From positions 1 to 15,572 of the forward strand of contig JBAYJD010000060.1 of the NCBI GenBank assembly GCA_041665305.1: a stretch of DNA of 15,572 nucleotides. The letters are read 5' to 3'. The notes beneath the pieces were generated by a model that was given only the letters and a program-made list of their open reading frames with translations, had not been told where the DNA came from and did no database searches. Source of the stretch: YA12-FULL-51-18 sp041665305 (GTDB taxonomy: Bacteria > Elusimicrobiota > Elusimicrobia > Elusimicrobiales > UBA9959). The stretch's first letter is position 1; the number at the start of each line of letters is the position of its first letter. The translations under genes were made by a program, and so were the position numbers. Shown piece by piece: positions 1-6,998 of this stretch.

Positions 1-12
1 GCCTGCACCTTT

Positions 13-60
13 GTTGCGCGAAACTTACAGGTTCATTGGAGCCTGCGCGTTTCGCGCAAC
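13..60. repeat. Long inverted repeat at left edge
   Basis: Positions 13-24 (GTTGCGCGAAAC) and 49-60 (GTTTCGCGCAAC) are perfect 12-bp inverted arms. Inside them CAGG (28-31) can pair with CCTG (42-45), so the hairpin could continue past a 3x3 internal loop. The octamer GGAGCCTG at 38-45 recurs inverted at 112-119, beside the IS30 remnant. The structure may be an element end or a REP-like unit. The window edge prevents seeing its full extent. Confidence 0.6.
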
Positions 61-110
61 TTCGGTTCGGCCTCAAAACCGTCAATTTCGCCTTAAAAAC
101 CTTATGTCGG

Positions 111-320
111 ACAGGCTCCTAGTCCCGCTGCTATATCCTCATGCCTGGAAAATTCCGGGCCGTTATCAAAAGTGAAGGTTTTCACTACACCATTTGGCAG
201 CCGCCCGAACATATCGTTTATTATGTCCGCCCTATTGCTTCCGGTCATATCATCAGGCCGCATGGCAATAGCAAACCGGCTTTTCCGCTCCACCTGGGTC
301 GCTAGAGGCTGGTGTCCTTT
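111..320 (-). pseudogene. IS30-family transposase remnant
   Basis: Read on the minus strand, about 68 residues match the DDE integrase core of IS30-family transposases. The block begins around GHQPLATQVERKSRF and runs through KTFTFDNGPEF to RHEDIAAGLGA. The VERKSRF strand and the TFDNGPEF motif, which carries the second catalytic Asp, are characteristic of the family. The upstream part (helix-turn-helix and first Asp) and the downstream part (catalytic Glu, PYSPWQRGTNEN-type region) are both missing, against a usual length above 300 residues. The reading frame hits a stop at 102-104. The ORF upstream of about residue 48 is unrelated low-complexity translation through a terminator T-run. This is a dead fragment of a former insertion. 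Identification rests on motif recognition. Confidence 0.8.
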
Positions 321-351
321 GAAAAACGTAGTAGGAATCCGGCACCCGGAA

Positions 352-388
352 GACCCATTTTTGTATGGGTCCTTTTTCTTTTTCTTTT
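352..388 (+). terminator. Rho-independent terminator
   Basis: GACCCAT (352-358) pairs with ATGGGTC (365-371) around a 6-base loop. A pyrimidine run dominated by T (372-388) follows directly on the plus strand. It would end plus-strand transcription arriving from the left of the window and insulate the gene at 483. No complete plus-strand gene upstream of it is visible here. Confidence 0.75.
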
Positions 389-410
389 GTTCCGTGTGGC
401 TCAGGTGTTT

Positions 411-436
411 TTGACTGTTTAACACTATAGTATAAA
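411..436 (+). promoter_or_regulatory. Possible promoter for the secreted-protein gene
   Basis: TTGACT (411-416) is a good -35 match and TATAAA (431-436) a good -10 match, but the 14-base spacer is shorter than the usual 16-18. The region is AT-rich, lies between the terminator and the next gene, and leads to a Shine-Dalgarno GGAGG at 467-471. A promoter is expected here. The exact boxes are uncertain. Confidence 0.4.
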
Positions 437-482
437 TGTAGGCGCGGTGCGTAGCTAAATACAAACGGAGGTTTTCAAAGAA

Positions 483-1271
483 ATGAAAAAAATCATTGTG
501 GCGGTTCTTATGCTTGGCGTGGCCGGGGGGGCTTATGCCGACGGAGCGGCGGATCTTAAAAAAGCGGCAGGTGACGCGAGATCGGCGCTGCTTTCAAAAG
601 TCCCTTCCGTGGTCCGTGTCGTCAGGGCCTTGGAATTTGAAAACTTTGATTCCATGGCTTTCCCTAATTCTGAGGATGCGACGGCGGCGATGAAGGGAAC
701 CATTTCCGGCATGGAAAAGGCTGAATTACCGGTTGAAGGCTCGAAAGTCTTTGAAAATCCGGATGAGTGTACGGTGCTTTACTTGACAAGAATGGGTAAC
801 TGGCGCAGAGAAGTCTATAAAACCTGCTCAATAGCCGCCCACCATTTATCCGAATACACAACGGCAGGGGAGAACCAAAAAGGCGAAGTGTTTAAATCCC
901 ACCCCTATGTCAGTTACTCGGTCAATTATGTCCACGACAGCGGTACCTGCGTTCAGTCTGTAACACGGCTTTACTCCGATAACGCAACGGCCCAGACCGG
1001 GATCAAGCAGCTTGCCGCGATTATAGCAAAGACCGGCGCAAAGGTATTCGCGACGCAAGTGCCGCAGAATTACTTTGGTGTCAGTGTTCGTAAGGGGGGC
1101 GAAATTCAAGTAGTGAGTGCCGGATTGCTTAAATCTCAAGCGGAACAGTTTAAGAACGAGTTGATAAGTCTTGGTGTTTCCGCCAAAGATGTCGTAATCG
1201 GAACAAATCGCGAGGGGGCCGCCAGCGTTTATTACACTCAGAAACTTCGCTTCGGCGAAATTTGCCGGTAA
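483..1271 (+). CDS. Secreted protein of unknown function
   Basis: This 262-residue protein begins with a clear Sec signal peptide: Lys-Lys, a hydrophobic core, and a small-residue cleavage site AYA/D near residue 19. Export to the periplasm or outside is therefore likely. The start is supported by GGAGG at 467-471, 11 bases upstream. The mature part has four cysteines (96, 115, 156, 261), which could form two disulfides after export. The stretch at about 195-255, which includes VSAGLLKSQAEQFKNEL, has the alternating pattern of a small alpha/beta module and is vaguely SPOR-like, but I cannot assign a family. The gene stands alone, with a terminator before it and a 276-base spacer after it. There are no lipobox, membrane anchor or catalytic motifs. 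The function is unknown. Confidence 0.85.
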   Translation: MKKIIVAVLMLGVAGGAYADGAADLKKAAGDARSALLSKVPSVVRVVRALEFENFDSMAFPNSEDATAAMKGTISGMEKAELPVEGSKVFENPDECTVLYLTRMGNWRREVYKTCSIAAHHLSEYTTAGENQKGEVFKSHPYVSYSVNYVHDSGTCVQSVTRLYSDNATAQTGIKQLAAIIAKTGAKVFATQVPQNYFGVSVRKGGEIQVVSAGLLKSQAEQFKNELISLGVSAKDVVIGTNREGAASVYYTQKLRFGEICR

Positions 1272-1283
1272 ATAATGGGATAA

Positions 1284-1301
1284 GGTGACACATTCTTAAT
1301 T
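1284..1301. repeat. Possible remnant of a dispersed REP-type element
   Basis: The 18-base string GGTGACACATTCTTAATT resembles a sequence I recall at many intergenic sites and flanking Y1 (REP-associated/IS200-like) transposase elements in diverse bacteria. No transposase ORF accompanies it. The rest of the spacer 1272-1495 contains no convincing ORF. It has only a short direct repeat CAGTATT (from about 1336 and 1350) and a weak TTTAC/GTAAA hairpin near 1372-1385. The identification depends on memory of the motif, hence low confidence. Confidence 0.3.
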
Positions 1302-1495
1302 CTCTATCAACTTGCATCAAGATTCAAGCCCCGCCAGTATTCGAAAACAGTATTAAGTTGTGTGCTCTATTTTACTTATGTAAAGAGAAAGCCGGCGTTA
1401 CTATGCCCACCTGCCAAATGCCCATTTAAGGGAAAACATGGTCCGTTTGGATTCTGACCGGACGCCTATATGGCCGCCACTGGGCGAGAAAAACC

Positions 1496-1524
1496 TTAAC
1501 AGGGTTTTTAAAAAATGATAAACT
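1496..1524 (+). promoter_or_regulatory. tRNA-Phe promoter
   Basis: The -35 box TTAACA (1496-1501, 5 of 6 matches) is separated by 17 bases from the -10 box TAAACT (1519-1524). The -10 is preceded by TG at 1516-1517, an extended -10 arrangement. Transcription would begin near 1531, about 17 bases before the mature tRNA. This matches expectation for a short tRNA leader. Confidence 0.6.
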
Positions 1525-1547
1525 ACCTGTGTAGGAATACCACAGGT
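1525..1547 (+). promoter_or_regulatory. Inverted repeat between promoter and tRNA
   Basis: ACCTGTG (1525-1531) and CACAGGT (1541-1547) are perfect 7-bp inverted arms around 9 bases. The repeat begins immediately after the -10 box, spans the predicted transcription start, and ends at the base before the tRNA. It could be a DNA operator or a leader hairpin next to the RNase P cleavage site. The sequence alone does not decide which. Confidence 0.5.
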
Positions 1548-1619
1548 GCCGCGGTAGCTCAGTGGTAGAGCACTGGTCTGAAAAACCAGGTGTCGTTGGT
1601 TCGATCCCAACTCGCGGCA
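1548..1619 (+). tRNA. tRNA-Phe (anticodon GAA)
   Basis: The 72-base cloverleaf is complete. The acceptor GCCGCGG pairs with TCGCGGC with one G-T at its base. The D-arm is GCTC/GAGC. The anticodon stem CTGGT/ACCAG encloses loop CTGAAAA, with anticodon GAA at 1580-1582. The variable loop has 5 bases, and the T-arm GTTGG/CCAAC encloses TTCGATC. The discriminator base is A1619. CCA is not encoded and must be added after transcription. The gene decodes UUC/UUU and stands alone with its own promoter. Confidence 0.97.
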
Positions 1620-1632
1620 TTTTAAAAATTTT

Positions 1633-1654
1633 TGCCGTAAAAATTTTTACGGCA
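1633..1654. repeat. 22-bp perfect palindrome downstream of the tRNA
   Basis: TGCCGTAAAAA (1633-1643) is followed directly by its complement TTTTTACGGCA (1644-1654). It shares the TGCCGT/ACGGCA arms with the 27-bp elements elsewhere in the window and the TAAAAATTTTTA core found near 8217-8228. It lies between the tRNA and the regulator at 1671. It may help end the tRNA transcript or separate it from the next gene, although no T-run follows the palindrome itself. Confidence 0.7.
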
Positions 1655-1670
1655 TCGGAAGCGAGCGGCA

Positions 1671-2036
1671 ATGGCTGACAAGATCCTCATAGCTGACGAC
1701 GATAACGCGATGCGCGAAAGTCTCGCGGCCTTGCTGAAAGCCGCCGGCTACGCGGTCATAGAGGCGGAGAACGGGGCGGAGGCCGTGGAACTGGCGGCCA
1801 AAGAGCTCCCGGCTCTTATCCTGCTGGATATTCATATGCCGAAGATGGACGGGTTGGCCGCCTGCAAGGCTATAAAAGCCAACCAGGTCACCAAGCCCAT
1901 CCCCGTGGTCATGCTGACCATTGAAGGGAACATTCTTGAGATCCGCCAGGCGATAAGCTACGGCGCCCGCACTTACCTCACCAAACCCTCCAGCAAAGAC
2001 GAGATCCTGAAAGTGGTAAAAAGCATCCTTTATTAA
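1671..2036 (+). CDS. Stand-alone response regulator receiver protein
   Basis: This 121-residue protein is a single CheY-like receiver domain with no output domain. The acidic pocket is at D9-D11, the phosphoacceptor Asp is D53 (in LLLDIHMPKMDG), the switch Thr is T83 and the conserved Lys is K105 (TKP). It should accept phosphate from a histidine kinase and act through protein-protein contact, as CheY, DivK or SpoIIA-type relays do. No kinase is encoded nearby. The Shine-Dalgarno is weak (GAGCGG about 5 bases before ATG). The gene follows the tRNA by about 50 bases and converges with the rRNA methyltransferase gene. Its partner and output are unknown. Confidence 0.9.
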   Translation: MADKILIADDDNAMRESLAALLKAAGYAVIEAENGAEAVELAAKELPALILLDIHMPKMDGLAACKAIKANQVTKPIPVVMLTIEGNILEIRQAISYGARTYLTKPSSKDEILKVVKSILY

Positions 2037-2077
2037 AAATTCCCCTGTACTTCCGAGTTGCCCTGAAAATTGCCTCT

Positions 2078-2107
2078 CCGGCATGGGGGGATAAAACCCC
2101 GTGCCGG
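2078..2107. terminator. Strong hairpin between convergent genes
   Basis: CCGGCATGGGG (2078-2088) pairs with CCCCGTGCCGG (2097-2107) along 11 bp with one wobble, around an 8-base loop. It lies between the plus-strand receiver gene ending at 2036 and the minus-strand gene ending at 2135. It probably ends transcription in one or both directions together with the palindrome at 2112-2138. No long T-run follows, so this may not be a classic intrinsic terminator. Confidence 0.55.
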
Positions 2108-2111
2108 TACG

Positions 2112-2138
2112 GTAAAATGTCGTTTTACGACATTTTAC
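2112..2138 (-). repeat. 27-bp stop-codon palindrome, copy A
   Basis: The arms GTAAAATGTCGT (2112-2123) and ACGACATTTTAC (2127-2138) are perfectly complementary around TTT. On the minus strand the TAA stop of the methyltransferase gene (2135-2137) is part of the first arm. Copies B, C and D at 4173, 8231 and 9025 have the same size and the same placement of the stop codon. Confidence 0.9.
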
Positions 2139-3325
2139 AGCACTTTTACCAGCGCGAAGTGCAGGTATTCCGTTTCAGGCATGTTGAGGAGTATGGGGTG
2201 GTCCTTGGCCTGGCCCCGCAGTTCCATCAGGACGGCCAGGCGGCCGGCTTTGGCGGCGGCTTCGCCGAGGATGTCCAGGAAGATCTCGCGCGAGATGTGG
2301 TGGGAGCAGGTGGAGAACGCCAGCAGGCCTCCGGGGGGCAGGCCGGCCATGGCGCTCGAATTGAGGCGCGCCAGCAGTTTGGCCGCCTGGACCAGGTTTT
2401 TCTTGCTCCTGACGAAATTGGGCGGGTCCAGGAGTATGAAATCAGGCTGCTCGGGCATTTCGCCGGTGGCGAGCCCGCTTAAAACCCTCTCTGCGTCCTC
2501 TTTTTTAAAGATGATCTTTCTCTGGAGGCCGTTAAGCGCGGCGTTGCGTTCGGCCGCCTGCACCGCGGCGGTGGAAGAGTCCACGCCCCAGACCATTTCC
2601 GCTCCCGCGGCCGCCGCCGTCATGGCGAAAGCTCCAAGGTAGGTGTAGAGGTCCAGGACTTTGCGCCCTTTGAAATAAGGTTTCAGGAAGTTCCGGTTCT
2701 CGGCCTGGTCGAAATAAAGGCCCGTCTTCTGGCCGGAGGTGAGGGGGACTTCGTATTTAAGCCCGTCTTCCGTCACCTGGACGGACGCCGGGACCTCGCC
2801 GTAGGCGGTCTCCGTGTAAAGTTTAAGGCCCTCCAGGTTGCGGAACTCGTGGGTGTTGCGGTAGAAGATGCCGCGGGGTTTGTAGAGGGCGCGCAGGTGC
2901 CTGGTTATTTCGTCTTTCAACTGCTCCGCTCCCGCTGAGATTATTTCCGCCACAAGAATATCGGCGTATTTGTCCACGACCAGGCCTGGCAGGCCGTCGG
3001 ATTCCCCGAAGAACATCCTGCCGTTCTCGATTATTCCGAGGGATTTCCGGTACTCCATGGCTTTTTTAAGCCGGTTCAGGATGAAATCCGGTTCAAGTTC
3101 CAGCGAGCCGGTTTTCAGCAGGCGGACCGCGATGAGGCTGTGGGGATTGAAGAAACCGATGCCGGCCGGCGCGCCCGAGTTGAGCATTACGGCGCAGATC
3201 TCTCCCGCGGGGATGGTTTTGTCGATCTTCTCCAGTTCATTGGAGAAGATCCAGGGGTGGCCCTGATGGAGGCGCCTTTCGCCCGAGAATTTAAGTTTCA
3301 GGGTTTTAAGAGCAGCTTTTTGCAT
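2135..3325 (-). CDS. Class I SAM-dependent rRNA cytosine methyltransferase (RlmI-like)
   Basis: The 396-residue length fits RlmI, which makes 5-methylcytosine at position 1962 of E. coli 23S rRNA. The N-terminal PUA-like RNA-binding domain (about 1-75) carries HPWIFSNELEK. A middle domain contains LTSGQKTGLYFDQAENR (about 195-211). The Rossmann-fold domain has the SAM motif DLYTYLGAFAM (225-235), acidic VDSS (248-251) and the DPP motif (300-302). The probable catalytic Cys lies in FSTCSHH (C340). Cytosine-5 methyltransferases use a Cys nucleophile, which supports the activity. The ATG at 3325 has only a weak upstream purine stretch (AAGGAAA). The gene ends the long minus-strand series, 34 bases after the SAM-hydrolase-like gene. 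The family is clear, but the exact rRNA position modified is inferred from the family. Confidence 0.88.
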   Translation of the reverse strand: MQKAALKTLKLKFSGERRLHQGHPWIFSNELEKIDKTIPAGEICAVMLNSGAPAGIGFFNPHSLIAVRLLKTGSLELEPDFILNRLKKAMEYRKSLGIIENGRMFFGESDGLPGLVVDKYADILVAEIISAGAEQLKDEITRHLRALYKPRGIFYRNTHEFRNLEGLKLYTETAYGEVPASVQVTEDGLKYEVPLTSGQKTGLYFDQAENRNFLKPYFKGRKVLDLYTYLGAFAMTAAAAGAEMVWGVDSSTAAVQAAERNAALNGLQRKIIFKKEDAERVLSGLATGEMPEQPDFILLDPPNFVRSKKNLVQAAKLLARLNSSAMAGLPPGGLLAFSTCSHHISREIFLDILGEAAAKAGRLAVLMELRGQAKDHPILLNMPETEYLHFALVKVL

Positions 3326-3359
3326 GGTAAGGTTTCCTTGACCGCTTATCCCGGAGCCG

Positions 3360-4142
3360 TTATTCCAACGAGGCTATAGCTTCTACTTCGCTGCCGGGTT
3401 TTACGCCGAAGACCGCCGCGAAATTCCCGTTCCTGATGGAAAATTCAAGAAAGCCGAACGAGCCTATCAGCGCCAGCGGCTCGCCCTCGGTCACGGAGGC
3501 GTAGGTGAGTTTAACGCCCGTAATGATCCTGTCCGATACGGTAAAAATGGATTTGGCGTTGACATACTGCTGCGTGAGGTTCGTTATCGCGTTGCCGAAA
3601 TGGTCCACGGCGATGACGCGGCCCATGACGCGGTTGCCGGCTTTTTCAGGATGCGGGAAAGGGAGTTTCCTGTGGTCCTTCAGCACGGGGCCGATCTTTT
3701 TTTCCGGCAGGCCCTTCGCGATGGCCGCCGCCACGGGGGCCATGATATCCCGGCCGTGAAAAGTGGAGCTGATGCGCGGCATAAAAAGTTCCGAGTTGTT
3801 GATAAAGCGGATATCCGTGATCTCTTCTCGTTCTTCCACCCAGCCCAGGATCCCGTTGTCGGGGGCGATGAACTGGTAATTTTTCGTCCTGGCCCACAGA
3901 ATGCCGCGGCCGGTGCCGACCGTCGGGTCCACCACGGCCATAAAAAGCGTGCCTTTAGGCATGTAAGGCATGGAGGCCATAAGGTAAAAAGCCGCCGTGT
4001 GGATGTCCTGCGGCGGAATCTGGTGCGTTATATCCACTATGGTCAGCCCCGGCGCTTTCGACAGGATAACGCCTTTCATGGTCCCCACGAAGGGGTCGTC
4101 GGTGCCGAAATCGGAAAGCAGCGCGATAAATTTAGTTTTCAT
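3360..4142 (-). CDS. SAM hydrolase / SAM hydroxide adenosyltransferase family protein (DUF62)
   Basis: This is a 260-residue protein, the normal size for the family, which cleaves S-adenosylmethionine to adenosine and methionine using water (also fluorinase/chlorinase relatives). Family motifs appear in order: LSDFGTDDPFVG (9-20), VVDPTVGTGR (70-79), APDNGIL (93-99), STFHGRDIMAP (126-136), VDHFGNAITN (179-188) and GSFGFLEFSIRNG (227-239) in the C-terminal beta domain. The usual Gly after DP is Thr here (DPTVG). I chose ATG at 4142 because homology starts with MKTKFIALLSDFG. The open frame extends further upstream only by running through the repeat and pyrE in another frame. No Shine-Dalgarno is visible and the leader is AT-rich. 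The physiological role of this family is poorly known. Confidence 0.88.
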   Translation of the reverse strand: MKTKFIALLSDFGTDDPFVGTMKGVILSKAPGLTIVDITHQIPPQDIHTAAFYLMASMPYMPKGTLFMAVVDPTVGTGRGILWARTKNYQFIAPDNGILGWVEEREEITDIRFINNSELFMPRISSTFHGRDIMAPVAAAIAKGLPEKKIGPVLKDHRKLPFPHPEKAGNRVMGRVIAVDHFGNAITNLTQQYVNAKSIFTVSDRIITGVKLTYASVTEGEPLALIGSFGFLEFSIRNGNFAAVFGVKPGSEVEAIASLE

Positions 4143-4172
4143 TAAAAATTTTCGCCGCAAAAAAATTTTACG

Positions 4173-4199
4173 ATAAAATGTCGTTCCACGGCATCTTAT
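4173..4199 (-). repeat. 27-bp stop-codon palindrome, copy B
   Basis: The arms ATAAAATGTCGT (4173-4184) and ACGGCATCTTAT (4188-4199) surround TCC. They are imperfect at two positions, one of them a G-U wobble on each RNA strand. The stop codon of pyrE (4196-4198) lies at the same place in the element as in the other copies. On the minus strand it is followed by an AT-rich stretch with AAAATTTTT blocks (4142-4170) leading straight into the next start codon. Confidence 0.85.
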
Positions 4200-4792
4200 T
4201 CCTGGGAATGCACATGATGGACCGTGGAGCCGGGGACGGTCAGCGGCATCTTCTGCCGGCACAGGGGGCAGTTGTCCGGAGTGAAGAGCTGGAGCGGGTA
4301 GGAGATAAGCCCCCTGACCGGCACGTTGAGGGTCAGGTCGGCGGTGGACCGGTCCACGATGGCCACAACGCCCAGCACTTTGGCGCCGTAGCCTCTGGCC
4401 AGGTTTATCGCTTCTGAACACAGCCGGCCGGTGTTCAGAACATCGTCCACCACTAGGGCGCGTTCGCCTTCGGCTATTTTGAAATCCCTTTTAAGGACCA
4501 TCACCCCGTTAATGCGCTCGGTGAAAATGGAGCGGGCTTTTTTAACGCGCGCCACTTCCTGGCCTATGACCATGGACCCCACGGAAGGCGAGATCACCAC
4601 ATTTATTTCCTGGGGGAATTTCGAGGCCATTTCTTTGGCCACTTTCTGCGCCAGGTTGGGATACTGCATCACCAGCGAGGTCTGGATATAGGTCTGGGTG
4701 TGGAACCCGGAGGGGAGCTGGAAATGCCCGTTTAAAATGGCGCCGTGTTCCTGAAGGAGCCCCACCACATCGAATTTTCCGAGTTTAGACAT
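4196..4792 (-). CDS. pyrE: Orotate phosphoribosyltransferase (Thermus-type)
   Basis: The protein converts orotate and PRPP to orotidine 5'-phosphate in pyrimidine synthesis. It has 198 residues. The PRPP-binding loop is LVVDDVLNTG (113-122), preceded by the FTERINGVMVLKRDF segment (90-104) typical of the Thermus/archaeal-like branch of PyrE. The C-terminal NCPLCRQKMPLTVPGS also matches that branch. The usual EDVVTTG loop is DDVLNTG here. The start at 4792 is chosen over the longer frame because GGGAGG lies just upstream at proper spacing. This ATG comes one base after the stop of the AsmA-like gene, suggesting translational coupling. Another purine/pyrimidine phosphoribosyltransferase specificity cannot be excluded. 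Confidence 0.82.
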   Translation of the reverse strand: MSKLGKFDVVGLLQEHGAILNGHFQLPSGFHTQTYIQTSLVMQYPNLAQKVAKEMASKFPQEINVVISPSVGSMVIGQEVARVKKARSIFTERINGVMVLKRDFKIAEGERALVVDDVLNTGRLCSEAINLARGYGAKVLGVVAIVDRSTADLTLNVPVRGLISYPLQLFTPDNCPLCRQKMPLTVPGSTVHHVHSQE

Positions 4793-4793
4793 A

Positions 4794-6998
4794 TTACTTG
4801 CCTCCCGCCGCAAATTTATTTATCCTCGCCAGATCTATCGCGACGCCTTTTTTTATCGCTTCCGCTATGACGCTGCCCGCTTCTTTCGGGTTCATCATGG
4901 TTATGGTCGGCTTGTTCATCTTGCCCTCTATCGTGAAGGCGAGCGCCGGTTTCCCGCTTGCGTCGGTCATGGTCTCCGGCAGGCTTCCCATAGAATAGTA
5001 CTTATCCGATATTGTATAAACTTTTAACTTAATATTCTCGTTCGCCAGGTCCAGGGCGCCGGTGGTATAGATGGAAAATTCCCTGCCGGCCATGTAGAAG
5101 TTGCGGATATTGATCTTCCCGGAGTCCAGCCTGTAGTCCCCGCCGATGGAACTAAAATTAACATCGGTGAGCTTATAGCCGAACTTCAGCGCGCCCATCC
5201 TGTTGAGGCGGTACATCGTGAGGACCGGCAGGGAAAGGATATAGTAGAGGCGGTCCCGCTCCGAAGTCTTCTGCACATTGTAGAAAGTTCCGCTGCCGGA
5301 CTTGATGGAAACATCGCCCCTGAGCTTTTCTATCTGCCCGGCTATGTTCCTGAGATCGGCGGACAGGTAGAAGCCGCGCGCGTAGAAATATTCGTGCTTC
5401 AGGAAATCGGCTTTGTAAAGCAGGCGGAAGGCCGCGAACCCGCTGGGGATGGAGTTCTTCACGGTCTTGACCCAGGCCAGTTTCGACTCGTAACTGCGGC
5501 GGTTCTTGTCCGGAACTTTAACTTTCTTCAGTTCCAGCAGGAAATCGCGCCCTTCCTTGAGGTCCAGGCGCTTGGAGTAGCCGGTGAACTCGGCGGTCTT
5601 TTTGTCGGTCAGGGGGCTGGCTATGACGATGCGGCCTTTCATCGGCGCCCCGCCCCAGAGCGCGGAGTAATTGCCGGCGAATTCGTCGTGGGAGAGCCGG
5701 GTGGCTATTTTCAGCCCCGTGAGCCGGAATCCGGCCATCGCCATCCTTCCGTCCTGGATGTTGAGAAAATTATTCTTGAAGCTTTCGGAAAAAAGGGCGG
5801 AAAGGTTCAGGTCGCCGAAGCGCAGGTTCTTGTAGGCAAAACCGGCCTTATTGGAGGTCAGGACCACCTTGGACATGGCGAACTTCCCGGACCTGTTGTT
5901 GACGCTCACTCTGACCTGGGCCATGCCTGAGATCTCGTTGAGCGGGAGATCGGGGGAGGTTTTCTTCAGCTCCGCCAGGTTGAAGGGCGGAGTAAAGACC
6001 GTGAAGGCGCAGGCCGCCGGACTTTTGGAGAATTTAAAGAAGCCGTCCGCTTTGAGACCCAGGGGGTCCGCCTTCACCGAGAAGTTAAGCGTCTTGTCCT
6101 CCGTCATGCGCGCTTTCAGCCCCCATTGGGTGGGGGGCAGCGAAAAATCATAGGGGCTTTTAAAAAGAGGCGCCAGGTCGGAGCTGAGGAGTTTCTCCGC
6201 GCGGGCCGTCAGTCCGATGTCCGGCCGCCTGAAATTCCTGACGGAGCCCTGGGCTTTGAAGGATTTGTTCAGGAACGAAAAAGTCAGCGAGAGGTCCTTC
6301 GCCTCGGCTTTGTCCAGGTCGAAATTGCTGAAGTTCACCACGCCTTCGGCATAGACCCGGCCTTCCAGGTCCGTGCCTAGGGCTTTCCGTTTAAAAAAAA
6401 CCGACAGGTCGAAGGGGGTGTCAGCGTCGGGTCTGAAATCTTTCAGGGTAAGGTTCACATTTTCAAAAGAATAGGCGGTCTTTTCGCCCGGATAGCGGAG
6501 GTTTATCACCCCGTCCCGGATCTCGGCCGCGTCTATCTTGTCAAGGCGGTTCTTTTTTACGGAAGGGATCTTGTACGCTTCCAGGATGTCGGAAAAGTTC
6601 CAGCTGCCGGAGGACTCCTTTATGAGCTCTATTTTAGGGGAGACCAGGATCACGCTGTCGACGACGATATTGTGGTGTAAAAGAGGGGCCAGGCGATAGG
6701 TCGCGAAAATATAATCCGCGGTCACGAAATTCACGGCATTGGGCCCCGGTTCTATCACTTTAAGCCCCTTTATCTTGATCTCGCCGGTAAAGGAAAGTCT
6801 GGCGGACCCTATCTGGACCGGCCTTTTAAAGAAGCCCTGAAGCTGGTCGGTGACGATCGCTTCCAGGTCGCGCGGAGTGAACATCGTCCTGACGATGATA
6901 GTGCCGGTCAGAAGCAGAAGAAAAGCGAAGATCAGCGGGAGAAAGATTATCCTCAGCAGGATCTGCTTCAGCAATTTGCGCGTCTTTGACGGTGTCAT
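4794..6998 (-). CDS. AsmA-family inner-membrane-anchored protein
   Basis: The protein has 734 residues. One N-terminal transmembrane segment (about 12-36) follows a Lys/Arg-rich start, then a long beta-rich periplasmic region. The start of that region, with FTPRDLEAIVTDQLQGFFKRPVQIG (about 40-64), matches the AsmA N-terminal pattern. The end, with KLKVYTISDKYYSMGS and then MNPKEAGSVIAEAIKKG, matches the AsmA-like C-terminal pattern. AsmA-like proteins (AsmA, TamB, YhdP) are beta-groove bridges implicated in moving phospholipid to the outer membrane. This supports a diderm organism. Its ATG overlaps the stop of the M50 protease gene (ATGA), and its stop is one base from pyrE. The exact cargo is unknown. 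Confidence 0.82.
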   Translation of the reverse strand: MTPSKTRKLLKQILLRIIFLPLIFAFLLLLTGTIIVRTMFTPRDLEAIVTDQLQGFFKRPVQIGSARLSFTGEIKIKGLKVIEPGPNAVNFVTADYIFATYRLAPLLHHNIVVDSVILVSPKIELIKESSGSWNFSDILEAYKIPSVKKNRLDKIDAAEIRDGVINLRYPGEKTAYSFENVNLTLKDFRPDADTPFDLSVFFKRKALGTDLEGRVYAEGVVNFSNFDLDKAEAKDLSLTFSFLNKSFKAQGSVRNFRRPDIGLTARAEKLLSSDLAPLFKSPYDFSLPPTQWGLKARMTEDKTLNFSVKADPLGLKADGFFKFSKSPAACAFTVFTPPFNLAELKKTSPDLPLNEISGMAQVRVSVNNRSGKFAMSKVVLTSNKAGFAYKNLRFGDLNLSALFSESFKNNFLNIQDGRMAMAGFRLTGLKIATRLSHDEFAGNYSALWGGAPMKGRIVIASPLTDKKTAEFTGYSKRLDLKEGRDFLLELKKVKVPDKNRRSYESKLAWVKTVKNSIPSGFAAFRLLYKADFLKHEYFYARGFYLSADLRNIAGQIEKLRGDVSIKSGSGTFYNVQKTSERDRLYYILSLPVLTMYRLNRMGALKFGYKLTDVNFSSIGGDYRLDSGKINIRNFYMAGREFSIYTTGALDLANENIKLKVYTISDKYYSMGSLPETMTDASGKPALAFTIEGKMNKPTITMMNPKEAGSVIAEAIKKGVAIDLARINKFAAGGK

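Noticed and set aside
1242..1263. Hairpin with C(TTCG)G tetraloop at the end of the secreted-protein gene as a terminator
   Set aside because: The stem lies inside the coding end and is followed by TTTGCCGG, not a T-run. It is probably codon-driven.
4143..4421. Upstream extension of the SAM hydrolase-like frame
   Set aside because: The extra 90 or so residues pass through the palindromic element and overlap pyrE in another frame. Family homology starts at the ATG at 4142.
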